This document shows, one piece after another, positions 1-9,135 of a stretch of DNA of 64,000 nucleotides. Source of the DNA: Pirellulales bacterium (GTDB taxonomy: Bacteria; Planctomycetota; Planctomycetia; Pirellulales; JAEUIK01); NCBI GenBank assembly GCA_019636335.1, contig JAHBXR010000013.1:62001-126000 (forward strand), in the 5' to 3' direction. How positions within the stretch are numbered: the stretch's first letter is position 1; each line of letters begins with the position of its first letter. The position numbers and the translations under genes were made by a program. Below the pieces are notes generated by a model, which was given only the letters and a program-made list of their open reading frames with translations, was not told the DNA's origin and did not search any database.

Positions 1-1143
1 CCAGCCGGGAGACGATTCGTAGATCGGCACGACGCGGCGCAGGTCGTCGACCTGGCTGGGAAAGTTCGTCACACGGCGACCCTCGATCTCATAAGCCGTG
101 CAGATCTTGATCTCTTCGAGCTCGCTGAGGACGTCGAGCAACATGACCGAGAGGACATCGACGCCGCTCAGCCGGGCCGTGTAACGCACCGCCACGGCAT
201 CGAACCAACCGCAGCGGCGCGGCCGCCGCGTCACGGTGCCGTATTCGTTGCCGCGATCGCGAATGTGCTGGCCGATCTCGTTGTCCTGCTCGGTGGGAAA
301 GGGCCCCCCCCCGACGCGCGTCGAGTAGGCCTTGATCACGCCGATGATCTTCTGCATATAACGGCCCGGTATGCCCGAGCCGCTGGCGATGCCGACGCCC
401 GAGCTGTTGCTGCTCGTGACGTAGGGGAACGTGCCGTGATCGACGTCGAGCAGGGCGCCTTGGGCGCCTTCGAAGAGGACACGCTTGCCCGACTCGACCG
501 CGTCGAGCAGGTAAGCCGTGGTGTCGGCGACGAAGGGTTTTAATTGTTCGGCGAAGTTTGAATACTCCTTGTACACGCGGGCGGCGTCGAAGCGTTCGTA
601 GTCGCGCCCCGCGGCCAGCGTATCGAGCGCGGCGGTCTTTTCCCTGGCGATGCGCTCGACCTGTTCCTTGAAATTCGCGCGATAGAGATCGCCGATGCGG
701 ATGGCGTGCGAACGGCCAACCTTGTCGCGATAGCAAGGGCCGATGCCGCGCAAGGTGGTGCCGATCGCCTCGCCGTCCGACGTGCCCTTGTCGACGAGCC
801 GGTCCTCTTCGACGTGCCAGGGGAAGATCACGTGCGCGCGGTCGCTGAGCATGAGGTTCTGCCCCACCTCGACGTCGCGGCCGCGGAGCGTGTCGATCTC
901 GCCCAGGAAGCTGGGGGGATTGATCACCGCGCCACCGGTGACGACGCACTGCACGCCCGGCCGAAGGATGCCGCTGGGGATCAGCGAGAGCTTGTAGGTC
1001 TGACCGTCGGTGACGACGGTGTGTCCGGCGTTCGCCCCCCCCTGGTAGCGAACGACGATCTCATGGTGCTCGGTCAGCAGGTCGACGATCTTGCCCTTGG
1101 CCTCGTCACCCCATTGCAGACCGATAACGCACGTCCCAGGCAC
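1..1143 (-). CDS. purA: Adenylosuccinate synthetase, 3' end outside the window
   Basis: PurA joins IMP and aspartate using GTP to give adenylosuccinate, the first committed step from IMP to AMP, in the cytoplasm. The frame is open from a GTG at 1143 to the left edge and gives 381 residues of an enzyme usually about 430 long, so only the C-terminal tail is missing. The family signature GLQWGDEAKGK sits at residues 8-18, followed by conserved blocks such as VVRYQGGANAGHTV and the later FEGAQGALLDVDHGTFPYVT. An AAAGG Shine-Dalgarno lies 7 nt upstream of the GTG, which decides the start. It is transcribed leftwards, downstream of the permease gene and separated from it by 289 bp that hold several hairpins. 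Identification is certain; only the 3' end is unseen. Confidence 0.96.
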   Translation of the reverse strand, partial: MPGTCVIGLQWGDEAKGKIVDLLTEHHEIVVRYQGGANAGHTVVTDGQTYKLSLIPSGILRPGVQCVVTGGAVINPPSFLGEIDTLRGRDVEVGQNLMLSDRAHVIFPWHVEEDRLVDKGTSDGEAIGTTLRGIGPCYRDKVGRSHAIRIGDLYRANFKEQVERIAREKTAALDTLAAGRDYERFDAARVYKEYSNFAEQLKPFVADTTAYLLDAVESGKRVLFEGAQGALLDVDHGTFPYVTSSNSSGVGIASGSGIPGRYMQKIIGVIKAYSTRVGGGPFPTEQDNEIGQHIRDRGNEYGTVTRRPRRCGWFDAVAVRYTARLSGVDVLSVMLLDVLSELEEIKICTAYEIEGRRVTNFPSQVDDLRRVVPIYESSPGW

Positions 1144-1432
1144 GGCGGGACCTTTCGACGAAAGGAGTAAAGCGAGCAGACACAGCGGCGCCTGCGGTGC
1201 AACCGGCCAGCGTCTTGCGATGCCAACACGACCGCGGAATACCGGCCCGGGCCCACGCCCGAAACCCACCCAGCAGGCAGGTTGGCCAGCGACCAAACGT
1301 CTCAATCTAAGACACCCGCGGAACGCGGGTCAAGGGGCAGGTTGGTGAATGTGTCCCGATCAACGACATGCATGTCGGTTAGCACACGACAATCAGTGTG
1401 CTTGTCGCGATGTCGAATCGACGAGCCGGACG
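1144..1432. promoter_or_regulatory. Intergenic region with three hairpins (permease terminator / purA upstream)
   Basis: No gene is seen here. Three short inverted repeats lie in tandem: ACCCGCG/CGCGGGT around GAA at 1314-1330, a perfect 14-bp palindrome CGACATGCATGTCG at 1364-1377, and AGCACAC/GTGTGCT with an 8-nt loop at 1381-1402. They lie just after the permease stop codon on the minus strand and about 170-260 bp upstream of purA. The simplest reading is transcription termination of the permease; the 14-bp palindrome could equally be an operator. No T-tract follows any of the stems. Confidence 0.4.
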
Positions 1433-3571
1433 CTACCCCACCTTGATCGGCAGCACGACCACCGGCAGGCCGGCATATTGCAAGCGCCGTTCGATGGCCA
1501 TGGGCAGTTGGTTGTGCAGGATGCGATTCAGCCAGGTGTCGCGGCCGAAGATGAGGTGCCCGGCAAAGAATGTGCTATGGGGATACTGCTTCGCCGTTTC
1601 GACGCACAGCTCTTCGAGGCAGCGCACCGGATCGGTGCCGATCGTCATGTACGACGTGGCGGGCAGCCCCGCGCGGCGCGCGTACGCGACATACTTCGAC
1701 AAGGATGCCGCCGTATGGGCACGCAGTCCTTCGAACGACTCCTCGCCTTTGAACACGCCACTATCGACGACTCCCACCGAGAGAAAGACGACGTTGTCGA
1801 AGTAACCCGGCAGGAACCGCAAGGCCTTGCGCAAGATCTGCACGCCGAGTCCACCGTACGAGCTGACGGCGATCACGGCGGTACGCTTGCTGGGATCGAT
1901 CGGCGCGAGCGTGCCACCGCTGGGCGTTTCGAGGTCCTGCGCCTGTTGGTCGAGCTTTGCCAGCTCCGCTTGCACGGCGACATAGTGACGCCGAATAAAG
2001 AAACAGACGACGATGCACAAGGCCGTCACGGCCAGCGTGTGCCAGCCGCCGGCAGTGAATTTCGACACGATCGTGACGGCGAGCACGGAGACGCACAGCG
2101 CGGCGCCCAAGCCGAACAGCGCGAGCCTTTTCCGCCACAGCGGGTTCCCCTTGCGGCGCTCGCCGTTCCACAGGCGGCACATCGAGATCATCGACAGCGA
2201 GAAGGTGATGAACACGTTGATCGAGTACATCACGACGAGCAGGGCGACCGAACCTTCGCTGAAGAGCAGCAGCCCCAGGGCCGCGAAGCCCATCAGCAGG
2301 ATACCGTAGTGTGCGGTCAACCGCTCGGAGAGGCTCGCAAAGCGGTTGGGAACCCAATAGTCCTGTGCCATGTAGGCGAGCACGCGCGGACCGTCGACGA
2401 ACCCCGCCTGGGCCGCCACGATCAGCAACGCCCCCTCGGCCAGCAGCGTCAGCCCGATAAACGCCGAGCCGATCCAACTGCCCCCCAGGCCCACCTCGCC
2501 GACTAGCGCCCGGGCCAGGGCGTGGTTGAACGTTTCGTGCCCCACCGGTTTCACCGCGAGCAGCATGTAGCCGAGCAGCAACCCACCCGCGACGATCGAT
2601 AGCGAGAGGGCCATGTAGAGCAGGGTGCGCTGCGCGGTTTTGACGCGCGGCTCGCGCAGCACGGGCATGGTGTTCGAGACGGCCTCGATGCCCGTGTAGG
2701 TGCCGGCGCCCAACGAATAGGCGTGCAGCAAGAGCAAGCAGACGCCCAACAGTCCGAGCTGCGGATCGCGCACGCTGTTGGTCAGGCCCGTCGAGACCTC
2801 GTGGGCGACGGCGCCGATCTCGGGCAGGCCGATCGTCAACGTGCCACCGACCAAAAGCGCGTGCGTGACGAGAAACAGCAGAAAGATCGGCAGGACGGCT
2901 ATCACCGACTCTTTCAGCCCGCGCAGATTGAGCACGATCAGCAGCACGACGGCCGCCAACTCGGCGGGCAATTTCCAGTGCAGGACTTCGGCACCGAACA
3001 TGCCGCCGATGGCGTCGCCGGCCGCGGCGACCGAAACGGTGATCGTCAGCACGTAGTCGACCAGCAGTGCCGAGCCCGAGACGACCCCCCAGCGCGGACC
3101 GAGCAGCTTCGACGCGACGATGTACCCACCGCCGCCATGCGGAAAGTGCTCGACCAGGCGCGCGTAGCAGAGCGAGATCAGGCCCACGGTGCCGATCGTC
3201 ATCAGCGCGAGAAAGGGGGCCAGCTCGTGATGTCCGGCCAGGGTTTCGAATGCGGCGGGCGGACCATAGCACGACGAGGAGAGCAGGTCGGAGCCGACGG
3301 CGACCCAGGCAAAGAAGGCGATCAACGACAACCGCTTGAAGATGGTGCGATCGTTCAGGTCGACCGGTTTGCCGACGAGCAACTCTTTCACGCGATCGGC
3401 GTAGTCGGGCGCCGCGACCTCACAGCCGAGGTTTCGCGACTCCGCGCCCGCTGCCGAACTCTCTTGCGCGGCGTTCGCGGCGGCTGCTTGCTGCTCGTGG
3501 AATTCTTCCCGCGGATTCAACAGGGCGTTCCCTATTTGAATTTCGTTCCCGTCGTGCCAGTCGAACCGCAT
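1433..3571 (-). CDS. APC-superfamily amino acid permease with large C-terminal cytoplasmic domain
   Basis: This is a predicted inner-membrane transporter of the amino acid/polyamine/organocation (APC) superfamily, 712 residues from the ATG at 3571. About twelve hydrophobic segments run from residue ~83 (LIAFFAWVAVGSDLLSSSCY) to ~540, including the APC-type first helix. A soluble C-terminal part of roughly 170 residues (KRTAVIAVSSYGGLGVQI onward) looks like a regulatory alpha/beta domain. A longer frame opens at 3745, but its first 58 residues look non-coding. The substrate cannot be read from sequence. The gene stands alone, divergent from the FKBP gene, with 282 bp of shared upstream DNA in which no strong promoter was recognised. 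Confidence 0.88.
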   Translation of the reverse strand: MRFDWHDGNEIQIGNALLNPREEFHEQQAAAANAAQESSAAGAESRNLGCEVAAPDYADRVKELLVGKPVDLNDRTIFKRLSLIAFFAWVAVGSDLLSSSCYGPPAAFETLAGHHELAPFLALMTIGTVGLISLCYARLVEHFPHGGGGYIVASKLLGPRWGVVSGSALLVDYVLTITVSVAAAGDAIGGMFGAEVLHWKLPAELAAVVLLIVLNLRGLKESVIAVLPIFLLFLVTHALLVGGTLTIGLPEIGAVAHEVSTGLTNSVRDPQLGLLGVCLLLLHAYSLGAGTYTGIEAVSNTMPVLREPRVKTAQRTLLYMALSLSIVAGGLLLGYMLLAVKPVGHETFNHALARALVGEVGLGGSWIGSAFIGLTLLAEGALLIVAAQAGFVDGPRVLAYMAQDYWVPNRFASLSERLTAHYGILLMGFAALGLLLFSEGSVALLVVMYSINVFITFSLSMISMCRLWNGERRKGNPLWRKRLALFGLGAALCVSVLAVTIVSKFTAGGWHTLAVTALCIVVCFFIRRHYVAVQAELAKLDQQAQDLETPSGGTLAPIDPSKRTAVIAVSSYGGLGVQILRKALRFLPGYFDNVVFLSVGVVDSGVFKGEESFEGLRAHTAASLSKYVAYARRAGLPATSYMTIGTDPVRCLEELCVETAKQYPHSTFFAGHLIFGRDTWLNRILHNQLPMAIERRLQYAGLPVVVLPIKVG

Positions 3572-3853
3572 GAATGTACCCCCGGCCGAGTCCGCGCCCA
3601 GCGTAGGCCCCGACGAGGGGGAAACGCCCGGCAAATGTAGCACGCCCCCTGGTGTCATCGACCGGGTCAGAATTACGGTCTCGTAGCGGCGTAACTGGCC
3701 GGTAGAAGGCAAGTTGGGAAATGGCCATTCCGGCATGCCGGTCATCTGAACTAGCCAACCCGGCAGGTCGCCCCGTATGCTTAGCTACTTCCGGTTGGGC
3801 CAGAGTGGCCACGGCCGGGGCCTTCAAGATTCGAACCAGACCAGGAAATCGCC

Positions 3854-4321
3854 ATGAACGTTGATTCGCACCGCACGATGCTACGCACCGTTACGCTCTC
3901 GCTGGCCGCGTTTTTCGTCGTCGCCATGACGGCGGTGGCCGTGGCAGAAGTAAAGCCGGGCCCCGTCGACAAGGATGCCCCCAAGGAATTTTCCGAGACG
4001 AAGAGTGGCTTGAAGTACCGCGTATTGCGCAAGTCGGAGGGAGCCAAGCCCAAGGCGACCGATTCAGTGACGGTGCATTACAAGGGCTGGCTCGACAATG
4101 GCAAGGAGTTCGACAGCTCGTACGCGCGCGGCGAAGAGATCTCGTTTCCGTTGAACATGGTCATTCCTGGCTGGACCGAAGGGCTGCAACTCGTCGGCGA
4201 AGGGGGCATGATCGAATTGGAAATCCCCTCCGAGCTGGGTTATGGTAGGCGGGGCGCCGGCAACGCGATTCCACCCAACGCCACGCTCCACTTCCTCGTC
4301 GAGCTGAAAAAGATCGACTGA
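3854..4321 (+). CDS. Secreted FKBP-type peptidyl-prolyl cis-trans isomerase
   Basis: FKBP-type isomerases catalyse cis-trans isomerisation of prolyl bonds and assist protein folding. The 155-residue product starts with a signal peptide (hydrophobic stretch at residues 13-29, likely cleavage after AVAVA), placing it in the periplasm. The FKBP domain fills residues ~50-155, with the family landmarks SVTVHYKGWLDNGKEFDSS, GWTEGLQLVGEGG and IPPNATLHFLVEL. The chain is a single-domain, short FKBP with no trigger-factor or dimerisation arm. It is the first gene of a plus-strand run, separated from the symporter by 106 bp carrying a heptamer repeat. Confidence 0.93.
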   Translation: MNVDSHRTMLRTVTLSLAAFFVVAMTAVAVAEVKPGPVDKDAPKEFSETKSGLKYRVLRKSEGAKPKATDSVTVHYKGWLDNGKEFDSSYARGEEISFPLNMVIPGWTEGLQLVGEGGMIELEIPSELGYGRRGAGNAIPPNATLHFLVELKKID

Positions 4322-4328
4322 TGAGAGT

Positions 4329-4415
4329 AGTGGTCAGGGGACAGTGGTCGGCAAAGGGTGATTGACGGTGTTGCCATGAATCACGCTGGCCCCTGATCAC
4401 TGACCCCTGACCCCT
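4329..4415. repeat. Heptamer-type repeat locus (copy 1)
   Basis: The intergenic gap between the FKBP and symporter genes holds AGTGGTCAGGGG near 4329 and, about 50 bp later, CACTGACCCCTGACCCC ending at 4413. The two halves are built from the 7-nt unit TGACCMC on opposite strands and could pair into a hairpin. The same unit recurs at four other intergenic sites in this window. Confidence 0.7.
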
Positions 4416-4427
4416 AGCAACTCACTA

Positions 4428-6098
4428 ATGCTGCTTGCTGTCGAAAATCACCTGGGCACGTTCGACTATGTGGTCGTCGTGTTCTACTTCCTGGCAATGC
4501 TCGGCATCGGGCTGTACTTTTCCGGCGAGCAGAACTCGCAGGAAGAGTATTTCGTCGGCAGCCGCAGCCTGCCGGCGTTTGCCATCGGGTTGTCGATCGT
4601 CTCGACGTTGCTGTCGACGATCACTTACCTTGCCGCCCCGGGGGACATGATCCAGCACGGGCTGGCCTTTGCCACGCAGTTTCTCGCACTGCCTTTCTGG
4701 CTGGCCATCGTGCTCGGAATCTGGATCCCCTTTTTCATGCGCTATCAGTTGACCAGCGTCTACCAGTACCTGGAGTTGCGATTCAGCTACTCATTGCGTG
4801 TGCTGGGGGCGGGGCTCTTCCTGCTGATGCGCTTCGGCTGGGTGGGGATGATCGTCTACACCGCCTCGCGCGCCGTGGCACGCATGACGAGCGATGTGCC
4901 CGAGCGCGTGCAGTACCTGACCGGCTGGGAGATGAGCGAGCACGGGTGGCTGATCTGCCTCATGCTGTCGATGGGTATCGTCACGACGGCGTATACCTTT
5001 CTCGGCGGGATTCGCGCCGTGGTCTGGACCGACGTGACGCAGTTTCTCGTCATGTTCGGCGGAGCCTTGGCGGCGATCGGCTACGTCTGGTTGACGACGG
5101 GCAGCGGCCCCGGCGCCTGGTGGCAACAGGCACAGCAAATGAACCGGGCGGCGCCGGTCTGGTTCAGCACCGACTGGACCCTCGACCGCACCGTGTTTCT
5201 CGTCTGCTTGAACACGTTCTTCTGGCGCATCTGCACCCACTGCGGCGACCAGGTGGCGACACAACGCTACTTTGCCACCAGCGGCGTGCGCGACGCCCTG
5301 CGCAGCAACGTCATCGGCGCCGTGGGCGATTTTTTCATGATGCTCGTGCTGGGCATGGTCGGCCTGGCGCTGTTGGGCTTCTTCTCGCCCGAGATCAATC
5401 CCGAGATCGCCCGCGGCGAAGGCCCTTTCGGCGGGCAGTTCGATCCGAACAATCCCGACGACGCGACGCAGGCCTTTCCGGCGTTCATCGTGTCGTACCT
5501 GCCCAGCGGGATCGGCGGGCTCATCATGGCGGCCCTCTTCGCCGCGGCCATGTCGAGCATCTCGTCCGGACTGAATTCGATTTCGGCCGTGGTGACGGTC
5601 GACTTCTATCGTCCCTGGAAGGCGGGCCCGCCGAATCAAACCGTCGAGCTCCTGGTGGGGCGTTTGACGACGATCGGCGCCGGCTTGTTCATGACGGTGG
5701 TGGCGTTTCTCGTGGCCACGGTGATCGCGGCCGATCCGCAAAATCAGAACATCATCGATCTCTCGGTGAAGGTCTTCAATTTGTTCCTCGGGCCGATGGC
5801 GTCGCTCTTCATCGTGGGCATCTTCGTCCCCCGGGCCAGTGGCACCGCGGCGGCGCTGGCGACGCTCCTGGGAATCGTCGTGGCCCTGGCGATCTGCTTC
5901 TGGAACGACCTGGCGCGCGCCTGGCCCGACGTCTTGAGCATTGGCGGCCCCAGCATGCTGCTCGTCGTGCCGATCACGACGACGGCGACCGTGCTCGTGG
6001 CCTGCCTGCTTTCCTGGGTGATGCCCGTCAAGGACCCACGACGAATTCAAGGGCATACGTGGTGGACGAGGAATGAACTCGAGCCATGGAGCGACTGA
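4428..6098 (+). CDS. Sodium:solute symporter (SSS family)
   Basis: This 556-residue inner-membrane protein has about 13-14 transmembrane segments, starting with residues 14-32 (YVVVVFYFLAMLGIGLYF). It belongs to the sodium:solute symporter family, judged from the N-terminal GEQNSQEEYFVGSR motif and the GLIMAALFAAAMSSISSGLNS segment around residue 370, which carries the conserved small/serine-rich Na+ site helix. Family members import sugars, sialic acid, amino acids or inositol with Na+. The next gene, 162 bp downstream, is a secreted sialidase-like protein, which suggests but does not prove a carbohydrate substrate. The ATG at 4428 follows a weak ribosome binding region. Confidence 0.9.
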   Translation: MLLAVENHLGTFDYVVVVFYFLAMLGIGLYFSGEQNSQEEYFVGSRSLPAFAIGLSIVSTLLSTITYLAAPGDMIQHGLAFATQFLALPFWLAIVLGIWIPFFMRYQLTSVYQYLELRFSYSLRVLGAGLFLLMRFGWVGMIVYTASRAVARMTSDVPERVQYLTGWEMSEHGWLICLMLSMGIVTTAYTFLGGIRAVVWTDVTQFLVMFGGALAAIGYVWLTTGSGPGAWWQQAQQMNRAAPVWFSTDWTLDRTVFLVCLNTFFWRICTHCGDQVATQRYFATSGVRDALRSNVIGAVGDFFMMLVLGMVGLALLGFFSPEINPEIARGEGPFGGQFDPNNPDDATQAFPAFIVSYLPSGIGGLIMAALFAAAMSSISSGLNSISAVVTVDFYRPWKAGPPNQTVELLVGRLTTIGAGLFMTVVAFLVATVIAADPQNQNIIDLSVKVFNLFLGPMASLFIVGIFVPRASGTAAALATLLGIVVALAICFWNDLARAWPDVLSIGGPSMLLVVPITTTATVLVACLLSWVMPVKDPRRIQGHTWWTRNELEPWSD

Positions 6099-6260
6099 CC
6101 GCGGGTGGCACCGATCATTTTGCGGAGCAAACAGACCACGATATTCGACACCAAGTCGCAAAAATGCTCGGTGTCGCGCAGCGATCCGAGGACCGCGACC
6201 GACTGCGAGACAACGAACTGGCGAACTTCTCGCTCCATCTCATCACATGGAGAGACAACC

Positions 6261-7280
6261 ATGAATCGATGCCCCTGCAACCGATACTCACCTGTCTTCA
6301 TGGGCGGCCTGTTCCTCATGGCCTTGATGCCATCCCTGGGCCTTGCCGATCGTCCGTCCGAGGCGGTTTCCGTCGACGTGAAGAAGATCTGGGACCAGGG
6401 GGCGCACAACGCCTTCACCGATCTCGTGCGGCACCAGGATCGTTGGTATTGCGTCTTTCGCGAGGGACAAGCTCACGTCTCCCCCGACGGCGCGGTCCGC
6501 GTGCTCGTGTCGAGCGACGGCGCGGACTGGGAAAGTGCGGCCCTGTTGGGCTCGCCCCGCGGCGACGTCCGCGATCCGAAGATTGTCGTCACGCCCAAGG
6601 GTCAATTAATGGTGGTGGCCGCCATCGCCATTCCTGACGGCGACCAGAAGATCCATCAATCGGTGGTGGCCTTCTCCGACGATGGCCGGACGTGGAGCGA
6701 CTGGCACGACGTCGGCGATGAAAATTTCTGGCTGTGGCGCGTCATCTGGCATGGCGACACGGCGTATGGAATCGGCTACCAGACACGCCCCGAGAAATCG
6801 ACGCGCCTCTATCGCAGTGCCGACGGCAAGCAGTTCGACACCTTGGTCGAGACCCTCTTCGGCGAAGGCTACCCGAACGAGACGGGCATCGTCGTCGGGC
6901 CCGACGAAACGATGCACTGCCTGATGCGCCGCGACGGCGAGAAGTCGAGCGGCCAGCTCGGCACGTCGAAGCCCCCCTATACCGAATGGACCTGGCGCGA
7001 CACCGGCACGCGCATCGGTGGACCGCAGTTGCTGCGCCTGCCCGACGGTCGACTGGTCGCGGCGGTACGGCTCTACGACGGTGGCGCGCGGACTTCGCTC
7101 TGCTGGGTCGATCCAGCAAACGCCAAAATCACCGAGTTCCAGGTGCTCCCCTCGGGCGGCGACACAAGCTACCCGGGCCTCGTCTTCCACGACGGCAAGC
7201 TGTGGGTCAGCTACTACGCCTCGCACGAGGGAAAGACGAACATCTACCTGGCCAAGGTCGTGCTGCCTGCGGCGAAGTAG
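6261..7280 (+). CDS. Secreted sialidase/BNR-repeat-like protein
   Basis: The product is 339 residues with a signal peptide (hydrophobic residues 12-29) and a six-bladed propeller of the exo-alpha-sialidase superfamily. Asp-box-like motifs SSDGADWES, SDDGRTWSDW and RSADGKQFD recur at regular spacing, and an early VRHQDRWYCVFREG block supplies an arginine typical of the fold. A longer frame opens at 6105, but the ATG at 6261 is preceded by GGAGAG and begins the signal peptide, so it is preferred. The order symporter then sialidase-like protein suggests release and uptake of a glycan component. Whether it truly cleaves sialic acid is open; many planctomycete members have no tested substrate. Confidence 0.82.
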   Translation: MNRCPCNRYSPVFMGGLFLMALMPSLGLADRPSEAVSVDVKKIWDQGAHNAFTDLVRHQDRWYCVFREGQAHVSPDGAVRVLVSSDGADWESAALLGSPRGDVRDPKIVVTPKGQLMVVAAIAIPDGDQKIHQSVVAFSDDGRTWSDWHDVGDENFWLWRVIWHGDTAYGIGYQTRPEKSTRLYRSADGKQFDTLVETLFGEGYPNETGIVVGPDETMHCLMRRDGEKSSGQLGTSKPPYTEWTWRDTGTRIGGPQLLRLPDGRLVAAVRLYDGGARTSLCWVDPANAKITEFQVLPSGGDTSYPGLVFHDGKLWVSYYASHEGKTNIYLAKVVLPAAK

Positions 7281-7293
7281 ATCGTCGCGCATC

Positions 7294-8463
7294 TCATGGA
7301 TCCTCGGCCATGGCCAGCCGCTCCGCGATCGGCGGATGGCTATGAAACAAAAACACCTCGATCGGGTCGGGGCAGGGGTCTGATTTGTTCATCCGCGCCA
7401 GCCGCCGGAAAGCCGACGTGTACGCCGCGCGGTTGCCGGTGCGCGTCAGGGCGTAGCGATCGCACTGCCGCTCGAAGCGCCGGCTGACGATGTTGTGCAG
7501 CGGGCCGACCACCAGGCTGAACACGCCCAGCGAGAGCATCAACAAAGGCAACGTGTAGACCGGCAGCGTGGCGTAGTCGATGGCGTGCCCTTCGACGCGC
7601 TCGACCCAGGCGCGCAGGGCGAAATCGCACAGCCAGAAGCCGGCCACGCTAGAGAGCGCGCCGCTCACGATCAGCTTGCGAATGTGCGCGAAGACGTGGT
7701 GACCGATCTCGTGGGCAAAGATCACCTCGATCTCATCGGGCGTGAAGCCTTCGAGGAGCGTGTCCCCCATGATGACCCGGCGCGTGCGTCCCAGGCCCGC
7801 AAGCATCGCATTGGCTCCGCTCGTCTCGCTGCTCATGTCGAAGCGATAGACCCCTTCGATCGACAGGCCGGTCCCCTCGGCCAGCCGGTCCATGCGCGAG
7901 GTGAGCTCCGGATGGTCGATCCGCTCGATCTTGTAGAACAGCGGCATGATCAGCACCGGAGCAAGCTGCCCCACGACGACGCTGACCAGGAAGAACGCGC
8001 CGGTCGCCACGAGCCACCACCAGGCGCCGGTGAGCCAGATCACCCAGAACAAACCGGTAAACAGCACCCCGCCGAAGACCATGGCCAGCACGAAGCTCTT
8101 CGCATGCTTCCACCACCACGCGCGCAACGTCTGGTTGCTCTGACCGAAACGGTGCTCGACGACATAGCCCGAGTAGTACGACAACGGCAGCGAGAGACAC
8201 TCGTGCAGCAGAATGACGATGACGTAAAGCATGCCCAGCCGCACGGTGGCCGAGGAGATGCTTTCGGCCAGCCAGCGATCCACCGGCACGGCGAGCAGAA
8301 ACGTCGCCACACTGAGATAGGCCAGATCGAGTGCCTTGTCCAGCAGCGATAAGTTGCGGTGGATGCGGCCGTAGCGTTTGGCCTCGGCCAGTTCCGCGGG
8401 GGTCATCTCATCGGCCGAGACGCGCGTCTCGCCCGGTTCGGAATCTGCGGAAGTCGCATTCAT
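7294..8463 (-). CDS. M48 family zinc metalloprotease, membrane-bound
   Basis: This is a 389-residue integral membrane protease of the M48 (Ste24/HtpX-like) family. The zinc motif HEIGHH is at residues 251-256, and a downstream FERQCDRYA block supplies the third ligand in the ExxxD pattern. Hydrophobic segments near residues 45-60, 75-95, 123-145, 150-175, 265-285 and 295-320 match the Ste24 layout, in which the membrane helices enclose the active site. Its start overlaps the methyltransferase stop as ATGA (8460-8463), so the two are translationally coupled. The likely role is membrane protein quality control or processing; the substrate is unknown. Confidence 0.9.
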   Translation of the reverse strand: MNATSADSEPGETRVSADEMTPAELAEAKRYGRIHRNLSLLDKALDLAYLSVATFLLAVPVDRWLAESISSATVRLGMLYVIVILLHECLSLPLSYYSGYVVEHRFGQSNQTLRAWWWKHAKSFVLAMVFGGVLFTGLFWVIWLTGAWWWLVATGAFFLVSVVVGQLAPVLIMPLFYKIERIDHPELTSRMDRLAEGTGLSIEGVYRFDMSSETSGANAMLAGLGRTRRVIMGDTLLEGFTPDEIEVIFAHEIGHHVFAHIRKLIVSGALSSVAGFWLCDFALRAWVERVEGHAIDYATLPVYTLPLLMLSLGVFSLVVGPLHNIVSRRFERQCDRYALTRTGNRAAYTSAFRRLARMNKSDPCPDPIEVFLFHSHPPIAERLAMAEDP

Positions 8464-9122
8464 ATTTTATGGGCCGAGAGGGTCCAGTGGCGATCGCTCG
8501 TCGCGGCGACCGTACGGGGATCGATGCCGACGGCGGCGGCCATCCCTCTCGCTTCATCGAGCGAAAGGGCCGCCGCCAGCGAATCGGCGAACAATTGACG
8601 TTGATGTTCGTTGGCCTCGCCGGCGTAGACCTCGACCAGGTGTTCGAGCGTGTCGCGATCGGGCGGTCGCAACAGGTCGCGCACGAAGATCAAGCCGCCA
8701 GGCCGCACCACGCGGACCATCTCGGCCAACACGCCCCGCGGCTCGGGAATGTGATGCACGATGCTGTTCGAGATCACGGCCGAAAACTCCGCGTCCGCGA
8801 ACGGGAGCCCCTTGGCGTCGACGAGTTGCAGGCGAATGCGTTCGGCTAGACCCTCGATCGCGATGTTCGCCTGCCCCAGGTCGAGCATGCTGGGCGCGAG
8901 ATCGATCGCCACGATGCGCGCCACCGGATCGCGATGGCAGATCTCGATCGGAATCCGCGCCGTGCCAGTGCCAACATCGAGCACATAGCTCGTGTCGGGA
9001 TGGGCCGAAAGAAAATCATCGGCGAACACGTGGTTCACCGTGGCGTGGTCCATCGAGTCATAGTCGAGCGCGTCTTGCGCGGAATCCATGACTTCGGGTT
9101 CGAGGACTCGCTCTAGCATCAT
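8460..9122 (-). CDS. Class I SAM-dependent methyltransferase
   Basis: The protein is 220 residues and has the Rossmann-like SAM-binding fold. Motif I is YVLDVGTGTARI near residues 46-57, an acidic residue after the second strand (IVAIDLAP) would bind ribose, and the SNSIVHHIPEP loop is typical of ubiquinone/menaquinone-type small-molecule methyltransferases (Methyltransf_11 class). The substrate cannot be deduced. It sits 13 bp after the DUF6786-like gene and overlaps the protease start by 4 bp, forming a three-gene minus-strand operon. Confidence 0.85.
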   Translation of the reverse strand: MMLERVLEPEVMDSAQDALDYDSMDHATVNHVFADDFLSAHPDTSYVLDVGTGTARIPIEICHRDPVARIVAIDLAPSMLDLGQANIAIEGLAERIRLQLVDAKGLPFADAEFSAVISNSIVHHIPEPRGVLAEMVRVVRPGGLIFVRDLLRPPDRDTLEHLVEVYAGEANEHQRQLFADSLAAALSLDEARGMAAAVGIDPRTVAATSDRHWTLSAHKI

Positions 9123-9135
9123 CGAGGGTTGGTGC

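Noticed and set aside
2723-3640. 305-residue plus-strand frame over the permease gene
   Set aside because: Opposite-strand shadow: composition is Arg/Gln-rich, no family pattern, and the minus strand is clearly coding.
4791-6161. 456-residue minus-strand frame over the symporter
   Set aside because: Shadow of the symporter gene; the residues are His/Arg/Asp-rich, as expected of GC-rich antisense reading.
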